A DNA stretch of 64,000 bases, from NCBI GenBank assembly GCA_916613615.1, contig OU744730.1, positions 27,774,882 to 27,838,881 of the forward strand. Direction: 5' to 3'. Origin of the DNA: Steromphala cineraria. Lineage: Eukaryota; Mollusca; Gastropoda; Trochida; Trochidae. Made by a program: the position numbers and the translations under genes. The notes below the pieces were generated by a model, which was not told the origin of the DNA, made no database searches, and saw only the letters and a program-made list of their open reading frames with translations. This document shows, in pieces, positions 10,803-22,949 of the stretch (its first letter is position 1; each line of letters begins with the position of its first letter).

Positions 10803-12010
10803 TTAGGGTATTGCACACATTGTAAGCTTTGCTCTTGAATTGAAGGTAAGGTTTGCACTTTCAATAGCAAACCTCCAGTATACATTGAAAGCAGTAAGTC
10901 TGTTAGATTCAGATAAAACAAATAATGTATTGTTGTAGTAAATCAGTCCTTAGTTAATCCTGAAAGTTTTCTTAACTATTTCCGATTTGTAGGTTTTTTT
11001 CAAATGTATTTGCAGAATGCTTTTATTGGTTATGTAATAAATTGTTTGTCCTTTCTCGTCTAAAGACATTCCCTTAGTAGGGTTTTTTGTTGAAAACTTT
11101 CTAATCATTGCGCCATTATACTTTATTTCAAAAATGGAATGTTCCAAACCACAGAACACAGATTTTCGGTATGGACTGACTAAAACACCATTTGCACGGC
11201 TTTTCCCAAGAGTTCGGATTCTTGTGGGTTTGATCGCTCCAAACTTGATCCTATATAAACATGATTTGAAAAGACCAAGGACTTTCTTCCTAAGTACAAA
11301 AAAGAGGCGTTTCTGTTCGTCATCTATTGCAATAAATCTTGGAGAATAACCTTTGAGGATAATGTTAAAGCATAAGGTCTTCAATGTGAAGGATATTATC
11401 AAGGGTGGTGAATACTGTGAAATTACTATACTATCCATTAAAGACACATATGTCGCAGCTGCAACTTTAAAAGGAAACCTTATTTTACGCTCCACTTTGA
11501 TAAGTTTTTGCAGTTCTTAAAGGATGAAGGAAAACGCATTTTCTTTGTTCTTCTTTGATTGTATAAAAACAATCATATATTTTCTCACCGTCAAGTCATG
11601 TTTGCTTTGTTCCTTTTTATAATAGATGATTATTGAAATAAATTATTTTGATTATTGATGATACGAGTTCTAACAGAATGTTACACTAAACCAGACAAAT
11701 ATATTATAACAATTTAAACATGTATACTTACATGATCTTTCTGATTTTTCTTCATTGAAGTAAGTTGATTTATTGATACACTTTGTTGCACCTTTCTAGA
11801 AATAAACAAAAATGTATCAATATTTTTTTGTGCGTGGATTAAATGTGAACTTGAATATGTTTATGTGTAATTAAACAATAATATTTGTAATATTGAAACA
11901 TTCAAAATCATACTTACTTTTTGACAGAAAAAACTGCTCACACATGTACTTTTGTCATTTCTTGTCCTCATTAATCTACTAGACAGATAAACTGGATCAA
12001 AGCTGATTTT
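10803..12010 (-). pseudogene. G3: alpha-type PANprop pseudogene, copy 1
   Basis: All three exons can be traced. The exon-1 relic (about 12010-11918) reads ISF then DPVYLSSRLM; the Cys kept in copy 2 is Ser here. It ends at a GTAAGT donor. Exon 2 is 11795-11732 (64 nt) and reads KGATKCINKST. Exon 3 (about 11620-10803) keeps the propeller: GYSPRFIAIDDEQKRLFF, ANGVLVSPYRKSVFCG, KGMSLDEKGQTIYYI, and GLIYYNNTLFVL after a TAA at 10947-10949, where relatives have Lys. It ends MCAIP. Lesions private to this copy are a lost acceptor before exon 3 (5 bp, CTGTA on the plus strand, missing) and a TTA-to-TAA stop upstream of the VERKI codons. Confidence 0.85.
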
Positions 12011-12086
12011 TTATATAGTTCCGATGATATATGTAATCAGGCAGATTTTTATAAGAATTTTATAATTATTGTGAAAAGTGGAACTG

Positions 12087-12330
12087 AAAGGGGCAAAAGC
12101 AGTATTATTTTGATAATGTCAAACATCTAACATAAACCAACCATGCAAAATAAGAGAACAAATTATGAGGTTTCACATTTCAAGTCCATTGGCTGCCATT
12201 TTTATGTGAACACCTTATTCATTTTGTGTAAGAAAAAGGAATGGCATGGCTGAACTTTACATTATATATTTGACTGCTTCTTTCAGCTTTAACACATTTT
12301 TTTTCAATTGGAACCATTTGTTTTTATTTT
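12087..12330. mobile_element. Degraded copy of the long TTAA MITE
   Basis: It starts AAAGGGGCAAAAGCAG and keeps internal landmarks of the 355-bp element (GGCTGCCATTTTTATGTGAAC, TTCATTTTGTGTAAGAAAAA, TTTTCAATTGGAACCATT). The right terminus is not recognisable. Confidence 0.6.
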
Positions 12331-12859
12331 CCTGACATCACCATAATATTGATGATATTTTCACTGCAGTGAAGATATGCATTTCCACTGCTTTTCTAAA
12401 AATAAGAATTATATTTTCACTGTATAACCCAATATTTCATTGCTAATTATAAAAAATAAAAAAGACATTTCCTTGTATAAACATAAAGCAATTGTATTTC
12501 AGCCTTATGTAAATATGACCTGGCTGATTTAATTTTGTTGATCTCAGTTCACAAAGATTCACAAATTTAACAAATATAACAAAACATATTACCAAAAGAA
12601 AAAATATATATTCTTATCCAATCTTTCTCATATCTAAATTGGTGAAGTTGTACATTCTCCCAACAGAGACAGATCAAGTCATAACTTGTTGATTGAGCCT
12701 CCGTTCTAGTGCGCCGAGTTTGTGAGCTAGAATGGGAGAATGGGAGATGCCTGATTGGAGGCAATCAAAGTTAGTTGTGCAATCAGCGACGCTGTTCTTA
12801 AATCATCACTTTGGCTACTGAATCATGGCAAAGGCATTGTGATATGAACCACCCTTTCC

Positions 12860-13198
12860 ATGCAAGAAGCGTTGTTATGTGCTAAAGAAATTCAAATGGA
12901 TGGTGGTGCAAATGTAAAACCAGAAGATTTGGTCTTATTAGAACAGAGGTAGTATCACCATTTTATGACTTGATTTACCTCTATGGGGAGGGAATATTTT
13001 TAACTAAGAGTTTTTATTTCATTATCTCACTTTATCCTATTTATCCTTTCGCTTCAGAGATTAAAGCAGACAATGAAACCATCAGCCGACTGGGGCCAAG
13101 CGAGAAAAGAATATATGGAAGAATATAAAAGTATTGAATGTAATCAAAACATACCCCTTGTTACGTGGGTGGCAAACAGACTATCGACACGTGTTTGA
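12860..13198 (+). CDS. Candidate small two-exon gene, 75 aa, unknown
   Basis: Exon 1 is 12860-12948 (ATG, donor GTAGTA) and exon 2 is 13060-13198 (TGA). Joined they read 75 codons without a stop: MQEALLCAKEIQMDGGANV, then a Lys/Glu-rich helical-looking middle, ending WVANRLSTRV. The acceptor is a CAGAG doublet, and only the second AG keeps the frame, which is a weakness. An AATAAA follows at 13283-13288, 85 nt after the stop. The copy at 58580-58918 stays in frame although KPED is changed to KSTD. I do not recognise the family. It could also be the end of a longer gene or a relic. Confidence 0.35.
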
Positions 13199-13282
13199 GT
13201 ACATTAGAATGCTTAGGCATGACTGTACATAAAGCTTCCCTATCATAGATATGTATGGATGGACTTTGTTTGCTATTTGTAT

Positions 13283-13288
13283 AATAAA
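13283..13288 (+). terminator. Poly(A) signal AATAAA after the small gene
   Basis: A canonical hexamer 85 nt downstream of the TGA at 13196-13198. It is present in both copies. Confidence 0.4.
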
Positions 13289-13514
13289 TATTACTGTTTT
13301 ATTGTCTACTTATTCGTATTACGTTCTTATTATCCTTTATATGTATTCACCATTTGCCTCAATTCAGACTTTCATACAAACAGCATGGATCACATAACCC
13401 TGCAATCCGCGTTACGACAGGTCAAAAGTCAATGAAAGGCACCAAGTTTCTTCTGAAACCAAAATTTCATGCACTGTGGTTAAAAAGTGTCTGAGAAAAA
13501 TTGTCACAATGAAT

Positions 13515-13815
13515 TCATCAGACCTGTGAAATGACTCAAAAGTCCAATTGGACAATCAAATAAAATCTCTAGGAAATGACTTGAAAAACTCGATCAAACC
13601 ACAATCTCGTTACCTAGGTGTAATAGGTTCTGAAAACTTGTCCCCATTACTGGCATTAGAGCATCAGACCTCAAAGTCCGATTGGGCTATCAAGCATGCC
13701 AAATGTAGTATTTTGGAAATGACTTGCAAACTTGATTAAAGGTTTCATCAGGTGTATGCAAAACCACAATTACCTAGGTGTAATAGTTTCTGAAAACGTG
13801 TCCATCAGACCTGAT
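13515..13815. repeat. Degenerate tandem repeat
   Basis: TACCTAGGTGTAATAG followed by TTCTGAAAAC and TGTCC occurs near 13610 and 13770. CATCAGACCT and AAATGACTTG also recur. This suggests two to three degenerate units of about 150 bp. The duplicate is at about 59235-59535. Confidence 0.5.
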
Positions 13816-15306
13816 AATCATAATCAATCATAGGCAACAACCCCAAAACGGAAACGACAAAACAATTCCAGGAAATTTAAAAAAAAAGTCTAAACTCTAC
13901 ACAAGGCTTTGGTTTACTTTAAGTTAGCAAAGTTTGGTTTCTCTAGATTTATAATTGACAGGACGGAACACTATATACAGTCTTGCCTACTTCATAGCGT
14001 GGATAATTCAACAATAACCAATTATCAAGTGGTACATATATACTCCGGACAACCATACTTACTGGATAAGATAAATAGATAATAATTGAACAGTTGCTCT
14101 TGTCTCTGTTGTCTTTACTCTTTGTAAAGGATTGTCGGACTTTGGCAGATTAATATAATCGTGCATATTGTTAACTATCAACGGTGAGTATAAATAATGA
14201 TGTTTAAACAAAAACATACTATTTAAATACGATTATTATGGACCCCATCTCTTGGTAGCCCTTGCAAAGACCAGTTAAGATTTCCATCAGGGGTTCCAGA
14301 CTTGATTTTCCAATCTAGTTAAAAAGGGGCTTTAATTTTATGTGTCCCAATGTTGGTTATAACATGGAGCCATGCCATGCAAGTACTTCGAATCGCGCGG
14401 CAAGTAATAATAAAGGAAATACAAATTCTGATTGTAACAGAGGTTTTGAAGATAATTACTTTGGGAAATCTGTGTCTTTTCTTAACAGATAATGTTGACA
14501 GAAAGTTTTTGAGATGTAAAATCGTTCATTTGTGAAAAATGGAATAAGGTCGGATACTCACATAAAGGCTTTTGAGGATAAATATGGTACAACAAGGCAA
14601 ACAACATAATTTGAAACTTGCTGAGATGCAATTGGAAATCTTCTTTGATTGGTTTGTAACTGATTTCCTGTCCTCATTTAAATGTTAGGTTCAAAGTTTG
14701 TCAAAGGTCAGTTGAAGAAACCCTCAGACAGAAATTTTCAAAATGCACTGAAGCATTTCAGCTAGTTTCAACTAGATGTGTGATGTTCAGACTATATACA
14801 ATTAGAGCCAAAACATCTCAGTATGAAGATACATTTGATTTTCTACTGCAATGTATGTACATCTCAGATATGGTAATACATTAAATTTGAATAAGAAATG
14901 ATTTATAAGCCGAAATAAGTCATAGTGAACAAAGAGTTTACACTTTCAAAATGTTTTATTTTAAAGACAACATTATACATTTTAATGACAACATATTTTG
15001 AGCAAATCTAGATACTCCGAATTTGATAGAAACGTGATGGGCATAAATTTCCGTCACTCAATCCCTGCTGCATTTCATGGTGTCCTGGTTTGATTGCAAA
15101 AATCAGTCATTAGAAGGAATAATAATATGTGATATTTTCTGATTTTCATTCACAAGTAAATAGTGCTAAAGAGCTGTTGTAGAATCTTTGACGAATTACA
15201 CAAATTAAAGCTAGTAAACCCTATCAATACTGCCAGAAATTTTCCCTTGTGGGTGAGGTTACTTTACTGACATATCTTGTTTTCAGTTAATAGTATACTT
15301 GCAAGG
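13816..15306. other. Non-coding interval downstream of G4
   Basis: No gene is recognised. A minus-strand AATAAA (14955-14960) lies about 350 nt past the G4 stop and could end its transcript. Confidence 0.45.
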
Positions 15307-16763
15307 TCACATTATCAGGCAGGTCTGAAGGCCCTTGCTTCCAAGTCTCATTAAAGTCACATATTTTTTATATTTTTTTGACTTCCTTGCCTTTCTTCTA
15401 AGTTTAAGTACACTTACACCCGTATTATCTCTATAATAAACATATACAACCTTTTGATAGACCACTAACCCTCGTGGTTCATGAGACTTGAGCTTTGCTA
15501 CAAGTTTTTGGTTGGTGGTCTTTTTTAGATTAAGAGATTTCAGATTATTCTTGGAGGTGAAATATAGCAAAGATCTACTATTATCTATTGACAATGCGTA
15601 TGCATGGTGATGAATCTTTATTTCCCTCAGTAAACTCCCATTATAAGTGAGAACAACAATCGATTTATCATAACTACCATACACTAACTTTGCCTTGGAA
15701 TCAACTGAGATGGCATGGCTGAAAACCTTATAGTATGTCTGCATCCATACTAAATTCTTGCTTTCCAAAAACAACTTATAAAATCGAGACCTATTTTTAT
15801 TACGTATACGATAAGAGAAAAATATGATTAAATTGTCATTATCTACACCAAAAGCATATGGTGCAACTTTTGCAAGTTCAACAGAAGCTCCAGTTTCCCA
15901 GTCATAAGATATCATCTGTTTGATAGCATAAGTATTCTTTGAAAGAACTAATATGTTGAGTGATGGAATGAAGACCATTGCAGCGATCTGCCGACTGTCA
16001 AGCTGCTTGAATGGTGTTTTCTTCAGTGAGTTCAAGGACAGCTGATACCCTTGGTGAACTGGACCACTGTCAGCTGACATGTGGGGTACAGCAAGGAGAA
16101 ACCTGCCATATGTCGTTGGTTGTCTTCCTGTTGAAGATAAGTAGGATCTTTAAATGAATTTTTAGTGGGTTTTTTTCTAGAACGTTTCGAATAATTCAAA
16201 TAGATATAACAATAGAAGGAAACCAAATCAACAATTTGTGAATATGAAATATCTATAACATATGAATCCTTTACCCGCTATTACCAGTGGATTGTCTTCC
16301 AGAATACAAACATAAATTATCTAGTAACTGAAAAGATATCTTGATCATCAAATTGAACTTTAACAAAGACAAAAGATTTTACCTACTTTTTAAGAAAATG
16401 AAATGAAAAGACTTTCCTCTTTTAGTCGTCCTGATGTTTTGTGTCTGAAATATAAGTTTAGAATTTAATAAGAATTGATAAACTGTAAGAACATTGGATT
16501 CTTGAAATGTGACAAAAAAGGAAAATATTTGAAAATGAAAATACTGAAAGTACCATCTGCATCGCTGAAGAGATGGATCGTTGTCTTGTTACTGATTCAA
16601 GAGAACAGCTGAGGCGAGAAGGGTCAAAGGTTGATGTGATGCATGCTGGGACTTGCGCACACAGATCCGAGCACTTCCTGTTATCAGGTTTTTCAAAACC
16701 GTTTGATTGCTTCAACAATATCGTCATGGCAACCATGGAGCGATACAACCAACTCATATCCAT
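15307..16763 (-). CDS. G4: secreted PANprop protein, beta type, 362 aa
   Basis: The exons are 16763-16554, 16444-16387 and 16127-15307. Their lengths (210, 58 and 821 nt) sum to an open frame. Exon 1 encodes a leader (YRSMVAMTILL) and NRKCSDLC...C...FDPSRLSCSLE, with Cys at residues 31, 35, 41 and 53. It ends in phase 0 at a GTACTT donor, and a TTTCAG acceptor precedes the ATG. The 58-nt exon 2 needs a GTAGGT donor; a second GT four bases on would break the frame. Exon 3 starts in phase 1 and encodes the propeller: LLAVPHMS, QLDSRQIAAMVFIPSLNILV, APYAFGVDNDNLIIFF, HAISVDSKAKLVYGS, ALSIDNSRSLLYFT and GLQTCLIM. The family role is unknown; secretion is inferred from the leader. Confidence 0.8.
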
Positions 16764-16772
16764 TGTCAAATC

Positions 16773-18483
16773 CTGAAATCAATTATATGATGTATTATTT
16801 CTATATTATATTTGCTCAGTGCATCATTTAACACATCTTGTGTACTTTACAAAAAAGTACGGAATGGATAATTTCTTTCCAAAAAGTATCCTCCAAAAAA
16901 AAATATCAAAAGTGTTTTTTCAATACTTTACATGTTATGATAATAACCATGGAAAATGGTTGATAATAGTAGATAGTAACTTATTTAGTAACTTTACCTT
17001 GCACAAAGGGAGAAAAACTTGGTTCTAAGAAGAACTTCTCTCACCTGATATTATCCTTGCCTGCTAATAAGATATGAACGTAGGACAGTTAACATGATGT
17101 ATATGAAATCAATATCAATAAATTTATGTGACTGTTTGTGTAAAGAGATAAGATTGTCATCCTAAATTATTTTGTGTGTGATTTGGTGAAACCTAGCACT
17201 ACTATTTTTTTTTTCCTGGGAAAATTATTTTGTTCAAATCAGTTAAACTATCTATTTATCAAGACCTTGAATATATTTTTAACGATTTTTCTTCATGTGA
17301 ACAGCAGATATTTGGAGTTCATATAATCGCTAAGATTTTCAAAGAAAAATGAGACAATATTGATAGATTTGTAATTTATCCTTAATGTGAATAAATGACA
17401 AATATCTTACTACTTTGAAAATTGAAGTTTGTTATTTCAATTTATTTCTTTAGGAATCAAAAATTCCAAAACTGATTGTTGAAATATATCAATGAATGTA
17501 TCATATTGAAAAAAAATTATCAATGACCAAGGCACGTGATTCATTTTCTATTGATATTCCTAATATTCATAATACAAAAATAAAGTTTTGTATACAGTTA
17601 AAAATGTGTTAAGTGAAAATAGATATGTAAATGCTGTAGGACCACAAACTTTAATTGAAATCTTAACCTCAAACAATACACTGTTTAACATAGCCTACAC
17701 TTCTGTCTGGCCCGTTAGTCAAGTTCCTATGGTTTGTGTGTTTGAATCCACTTTGGAAGAATGCAACTTTGGAGATAATTTTCGCAAGACAAGCTCTTGG
17801 GTTAAGCCATACATTTGAAATATAAAAACCTTTGAGTTGGGGTTAAGTCTTACATTAAATATCTTAACCTTCAAACATCTGTGTAGGTCTTACATATGAA
17901 TATAATGCACTGACTTCTCAATGTAGGACCTTCTGGGAGGATGTTACGAGAAAACAAGAGACCAAAAGAATCGCAAAAATACCTGATCTAAGTTCTGATA
18001 GAGAGAGATAAAGATAAAAGATCAAGATAAAAGTAAAAGTCCTCCAAAGACTTACTCAAACACCAGATGTAAACCTTTCAAAAATGTAAATGTTAAGAAC
18101 CTTTTTGACATGCAGGTCAACGTCACATTATGTTTAAGACACTACCACGACCAGCAATTGCTTTGCATGAAAGGGATTCATCAAATTAAAACATTCATTG
18201 CCAGAATTATTTCAATTAAGAATTGCTTTAGATGTCAGCAATACAATAAAACGACTTTAACGCCCCTTTTGACTAATGTGACAAACAACACAACAACAAA
18301 GTGACTCGTGGCTTGTTTAGAATCTGTTTTTCTTTATCCTTGTTAAATTGTTCTTCTTTTGATTAAAAACAATACATTCAACAAAAGTTGCCTATACGTG
18401 TTAAATTGTTATCAGAAAAAATATTTTTTGCTTAATAATACTTCAGGCTTCTTATTTAGCTTTATTGTCCGTCACATAGATGG
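16773..18483. other. Upstream interval of G4
   Basis: No coding exon is recognised. TGGGAA at 17218-17223 sits where the upstream dyad occurs in relatives, but its partner is absent. The copy-1 side of the duplication is followed up to about 18283. Confidence 0.4.
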
Positions 18484-18510
18484 TGGGAAAGTTTACTAAA
18501 GACGTTCCCA
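18484..18510. promoter_or_regulatory. 27-bp upstream dyad TGGGAA...TTCCCA
   Basis: Inverted half-sites TGGGAA (18484-18489) and TTCCCA (18505-18510) lie about 380 bp upstream of an exon-1 relic. The same spacing occurs at 19276-19302 and 23987-24013, and a near match upstream of G7. Function is inferred only from recurrence. Confidence 0.35.
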
Positions 18511-18893
18511 AGAGATATGTAGACTTGAAATTGATTCTGTCAATGGCTTCTCAGTTGTCAAACTTACAGAATATTAAAAACTATTAGTTCAATATCTTCT
18601 AACAAAGCAATTAAGTTTGGGGTGTGTTGATGTGAAAAGTTTCATGCCAGTATTTAATGAATGTTGTTAAATTCTTAATATTTGTAAAAAACTGGATTAA
18701 TGGACTTTGATTAAACATAATTTTGTTAAATATCATAATCCATGTAACGTTTGAAATAGATGAATTCTCTTATTACATAAATCCATGAACAGAGTTGCTG
18801 CCTTTGAAACTCTCAACAGTCACACATTTATAATCTTATTCATTACTTCTTCTTTAAGAATTAATTTCTGTCAAATTTGTAGCGTTAGGATGG

Positions 18894-18990
18894 ACGCCTC
18901 TTAACATTCCAGCCTTCTGCCTTCCGCTTCTGTCTGCGAGTAGATTTTGCAATGGAGATTCGTCTGACAACAGGAAGTGCTCCGATCAAC
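18894..18990 (+). pseudogene. Relic of a PANprop exon 1
   Basis: ATGGACGCCTCTTAACATTC followed by CAGCC parallels the start of G5 exon 1, and GACAACAGGAAGTGCTCCGA parallels its NRKCSD codons. The distance between the two landmarks is about right. Stops and frame changes lie between them, and the match ends abruptly after GATC. Both this relic and G5 have the dyad upstream, so a local duplication of exon 1 with its 5' flank is likely. Confidence 0.65.
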
Positions 18991-19275
18991 TTAACATTCA
19001 AATCGCCAGAGAAATAATAAACTACTGAAATACAACGAAAACACTTCTATCACTGCTACATGTGGTGATTTTTAAGAGGGTAGCGGCATTGAATAAGGAT
19101 AAAAACAGTTTGTTATGTTTTTTCACAATATTCTTTATTTGTAAATCGAAAAGATCTCTTTTAAAACCAAGAAATTGCAAAGTTGTACAAACTAATCATC
19201 AACCCGAGGAAACATTTATGAGATGTACTTACTCAATAAATTGAACACGATGCCAGCTGCCTATTACATGAATGC

Positions 19276-19302
19276 TGGGAAGCTTTATCAAAGTTGTTCC
19301 CA
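19276..19302. promoter_or_regulatory. 27-bp upstream dyad of G5
   Basis: TGGGAA (19276-19281) and TTCCCA (19297-19302) lie 465 bp upstream of the G5 ATG. The full period is 27 bp, identical to the copy at 18484. Confidence 0.4.
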
Positions 19303-19740
19303 AGCTATTGTTGTCAAATTGTTTTCATTTGCCAATATGTCACAGGCTTCCCATGCTCCAAGTCCACGTTATATACGAATAAGTTCAATAACCCCTTTAC
19401 AAATCAGAGCAATTCTTAAAGTGAAGACATTCATTTCACTCTTATTGGAAGTTCCATTCATTTGATACTGCTGTCACATTTTTGATATTCTTTGAAAACT
19501 AATTGACTTCTGGTAAATTTGATTCCCTTTAATATGCTTGATACACCTATTTTGTTTTGTCATGTTTTTAGATTCGGTAAACAAACTTGTAAAAAAAACT
19601 ATGGTGTAGATATTACTTTGACATTTTTGTACCAGCATGAATCGTTTTTTGTTATTAAATCTATTAGTTTTTGAAGATACCATGATAAGCAAATAGATAA
19701 CATAACTCTCAAACTTTTCTTCCGTTATTTCAGCTGTGTG

Positions 19741-21823
19741 ATGGATGTGTTTAACATACCAGCAATGGTCCTCTTAGTTCTTGCTATGGGTAGGATTTCC
19801 AAAGGAGAGTCTCATGGCAACAGGAAGTGCTCAGATCTATGTGCGCAGCTCCCAGCATGCATCTCCTTCACATTTGAACCTTTCCGTTGTGAATGCACAC
19901 TTGAAATAACAACGAAACAAGGAGGCATTGCATCTGGCTTAAATATGGTTAGTAATGTTTTCGAGAATAGCATACAAGATTGTTTTAAACAACATAAATT
20001 TGTTTTTATTTTTTAATCGAACATTATTCAAATATTGAAAAAGAGATGAAAAAATGACAAGATAAAAAGCCAACATGGACGTTGATCAATGAAAAATGAC
20101 TATTGTAAATTTATTCCTCTTACACTTTCAGAGCTCTGTCCTCAATCCTTCATTAAAGAACTACTTCCAGTTCCTAACTATAAGACGTGTGGTAAAATGT
20201 AAGTGCAAACTTAATATCTCTTTTTTTAATTTGAAGTAGGGATTGAAATTTCTGAAATGATCAATTGTTCATAATCTCGTTTTTAAATTTTTTTAATTGT
20301 TCAAAGGGAATTTGTCTTTTTGACAGTTACCTAACATATACATTTTAAGAGCAATTTATGTGATGTGGGGACATCCAATTTTATTTTGAAAGATGCATTT
20401 ATAGATAGGAGAAGAGGAAAATAATACGAGATACTTTTATTGCACTTATGAAACAAGGTTACATTATATCTTCAAAAGTTTTAAATAAGTACCGAATTAA
20501 GAAAATAACCCATCATTTTTGCTTTAACAAAAGAATATTCAAGAAGGTCATTTATGTTGATAACATTTTTAATAGGTCATTCTTAAATAACTTCTTAGCT
20601 ACAACTAAAAAAATATTGGCCAGCACATTATGTAAAGGGTATAACAACAGACATAAAACTAAAAGTAACACACATAGGTTTAATAAAATTGCGAGTATTT
20701 GTTATTAACTCATGTGCCTTTCACATGGATTAAAAATTCAAAATCGCTTCTTCCTGACAGAAGTGTCTTTTATTTTGGTGAACATGCGGTGACCTTTCTA
20801 TTTTCTATAAGTCTATACGAAATACAAGAATGCACATTCAATACCTTGAACAGTGCTGATAAAATATCATATATCATGTGGGAACCTTGACAAAAGCCTC
20901 AAATATTTCATCTTTCATTTGATACTTGGTAACATTGAGATCCACTTTGATAAGTCACTGGCTCAAAACGGATACCTTTTCTGCACATAATTCAGAATGT
21001 TCACTCTTTTTTATAAACAGATGGGCAAGAGACCAATGAACCTGACATCCATGCTGAGGAGAAGTCTCCAGATAGACGAGAACATATGTTGATCATCCCT
21101 CACCGAAAGAAGCCAATATGTTTCTTTCTTAATCTCCATAAATTGACTAAAGTAGCGGTTGAAACGAAAATTGTTACAGGCATTGTTGCAATGACATACA
21201 TGTCCTCCATCAAAAGACTTATAATTTCAAAGAATTTTCCAAAACCAGCAATACTTTCTTATAGTCTTAAGAATGCGACAAAAGAAATCCTCACTAAAAG
21301 ATATGGTCCAAAGGCGATTTCAACTGATGGAGAAAGGAAATTGATATTCTTTATGCTCAAAAGATCTTTGTATAAAATGGGCATTAGCTTCAAAACTCCC
21401 TCTGCAATCAGAGTTTTTGATCGAACTCCTGGGCATGATGTTTTGGTCAACCCATTAAATCAAACACTGTTCTGTGCCTTTTCAAAATTCATTCTTGAAA
21501 TAAGGTACTATGGAAATATTGTAAGGAAATTAACAGTACCGTTTGCAACTTGGGGCATGATTTTAGATGATAAAGGGCAAACATTGTATTACATTCAGTC
21601 TAAATGTATAAAAGCGGTTCATCTTGGAAGCATTATCAAATTTGAACATGTCATTGATCTGCATTATGGCATCAAAGGTTTGACCTATTATAACAACACA
21701 CTGTTTGTAATGTTACTGACTAATCGAATTTTAGCTGTTAATTTGAACTCAAGGGTTGTCATCGGCTCAGTTAATCTTATGCTGAAAGCAAAATTTAAAT
21801 TTCCAATGTGTACAATACCCTAA
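19741..21823 (+). CDS. G5: secreted PANprop protein, alpha type, 358 aa
   Basis: The exons are 19741-19947, 20132-20198 and 21021-21823, with donors GTTAGT and GTAAGT and acceptors TTTCAG and AAACAG. Their sum is 1077 nt and open. A TTTCAG just before the ATG suggests an upstream 5'UTR exon. Residues 6-17 are a hydrophobic leader. The Cys motif is C30-x3-C34-x5-C40, FEP, C50 and C52. Exon 2 encodes VLNPSLKNYFQFLTIRR. Exon 3 has an acidic linker (NEPDIHAEEK) and then repeated strands: GIVAMTYMSSIKRLIISK, GPKAISTDGERKLIFF, GHDVLVNPLNQTLFCAF, WGMILDDKGQTLYYI and GIKGLTYYNNTLFV. It ends MCTIP. The pattern (hydrophobic-D-x-x-x-x-x-L-hydrophobic-aromatic) suggests an LDLR class B (YWTD)-like propeller. 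Confidence 0.87.
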
Positions 21824-21984
21824 CATATACAGCTGAAAGATATAGGAAGTATTACATATCCTAGGAAATAGAACAAAATGCTAAAAGAAATGCCCATTTT
21901 ATTTTGCCCCTGAGATTATATCTTTTAAATGAAACTTGATCAATGTTGTCGATATAAATGCTACCTAAAGCTTATAATATTGCC

Positions 21985-21990
21985 AATAAA
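21985..21990 (+). terminator. Poly(A) signal AATAAA of G5
   Basis: A canonical hexamer 162 nt after the G5 stop. Confidence 0.6.
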
Positions 21991-22077
21991 CATGATTTTG
22001 ATACAGGGAGCATGTATGTTGTTATGTAATTAAAACTTAATTTCTCGAAACATTTGTGTTTTGTAAACACAGGGATA

Positions 22078-22946
22078 ATCACAAATATAGTCGCAAAGCG
22101 ACTACAACAGGATTCAGCCGCAAATATTACATAATGGTTGCACATATGATAATGTCATTTATCTTTCCTGAAAGTTTCATGAAAATATCATTACAGGATA
22201 AGGTACAGCAGCATTAGAAAGGTTCATTTACATTTTTTCTGACGGAGCTGACCCCATGTTGGGAAAATGCCTCATGGTGACCGGAAATGACTGTTCGCGA
22301 GCGATTTTATTTCCTCATCTTAAAGACCTTGATCATGTCTAACTCTCATGCAAAAATCATAAAATTCGTCGGTCAGGTTTTTTAGTTATCTGCCCTTGAA
22401 AATTGATTTTTTTTTAAATTGTCAAACTTTGAAAGGTTATTACACAAAAAGTGTTTTAAATTTTCAAATTTTAAAACAAACTTGTTATAGGTCAGGGTCT
22501 TGCCTACATAATGTGTAAATTGTAGGTCTCTAGTACAATAAATAAAAAAGAAACGAATCTTCAAAGGTGCATGGGGTCGGATTTTGTAAAATGTGCTTAA
22601 AATCAAGATGGCGGCCAAACCACGTGACCTATGAATTTGTCATGATATACTTTTTTCAATTATTTTTGATTGCGCATCTTTTAGAAAAAAATCAAGTCTC
22701 TAAGTGCATTTTGGAAAAACAATCAATGTTAAATTTTGAATTTCGGAATCGAACTGGACCTTTAATGCTTCAACCAATCAAGCTGAAAAGCTTAACCCCG
22801 CGATTCCAGGGTAAGGTCTATACGTTTGTAAAGTTTGGTTGTATTTGCTTGAGCTGTTTTGGCTGTACCCTGGTCTAAAGTTTCTAGAAAAAGAATAATA
22901 AACACGCCAATAACAATAAGGATTCAGCCTTTATGGCTGAATCCTT
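22078..22946. repeat. Probable dispersed repeat bounded by hairpins
   Basis: A TAGTCGC-AAA-GCGACTA hairpin (22088-22104) and GGATTCAGCC lie at the left. A 12-bp-stem hairpin, AAGGATTCAGCC-tttat-GGCTGAATCCTT (22918-22946), lies at the right. The interior contains CAAGATGGCGGCCAAACCAC, a string common in marine-invertebrate repeats as I remember them. No second copy is in this window, so the borders are guesses. Confidence 0.35.
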
Positions 22947-22949
22947 AAC

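Larger units (their letters stand above)
1..18283. repeat. Copy 1 of an 18-kb near-identical duplication
   Basis: This stretch aligns collinearly, in the same orientation, with 45903-64000. The first base of the window matches 45903, and the end of the window matches about 18283, so both true boundaries may lie outside. Differences are scattered substitutions and indels: 586 bp extra here (a MITE plus its TTAA), about 220 bp and 135 bp missing here near 9630 and 9805, and 46 bp missing near 7148. It could be a real tandem duplication or an uncollapsed haplotype. I read the match by eye and computed no percent identity. Confidence 0.95.

Noticed and set aside
16381..16388. Second GT (GTAAAA) as the donor for G4 exon 2
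   Set aside because: It would make a 62-nt exon and break the frame into exon 3. The GTAGGT four bases earlier gives 58 nt and keeps it open.
16552..16560. Reading G4 exon 1 through its donor into the longer 103-codon frame
   Set aside because: The GTACTT donor at the same codon position as in G5 and the matching phase with exons 2 and 3 make splicing far more likely than read-through.
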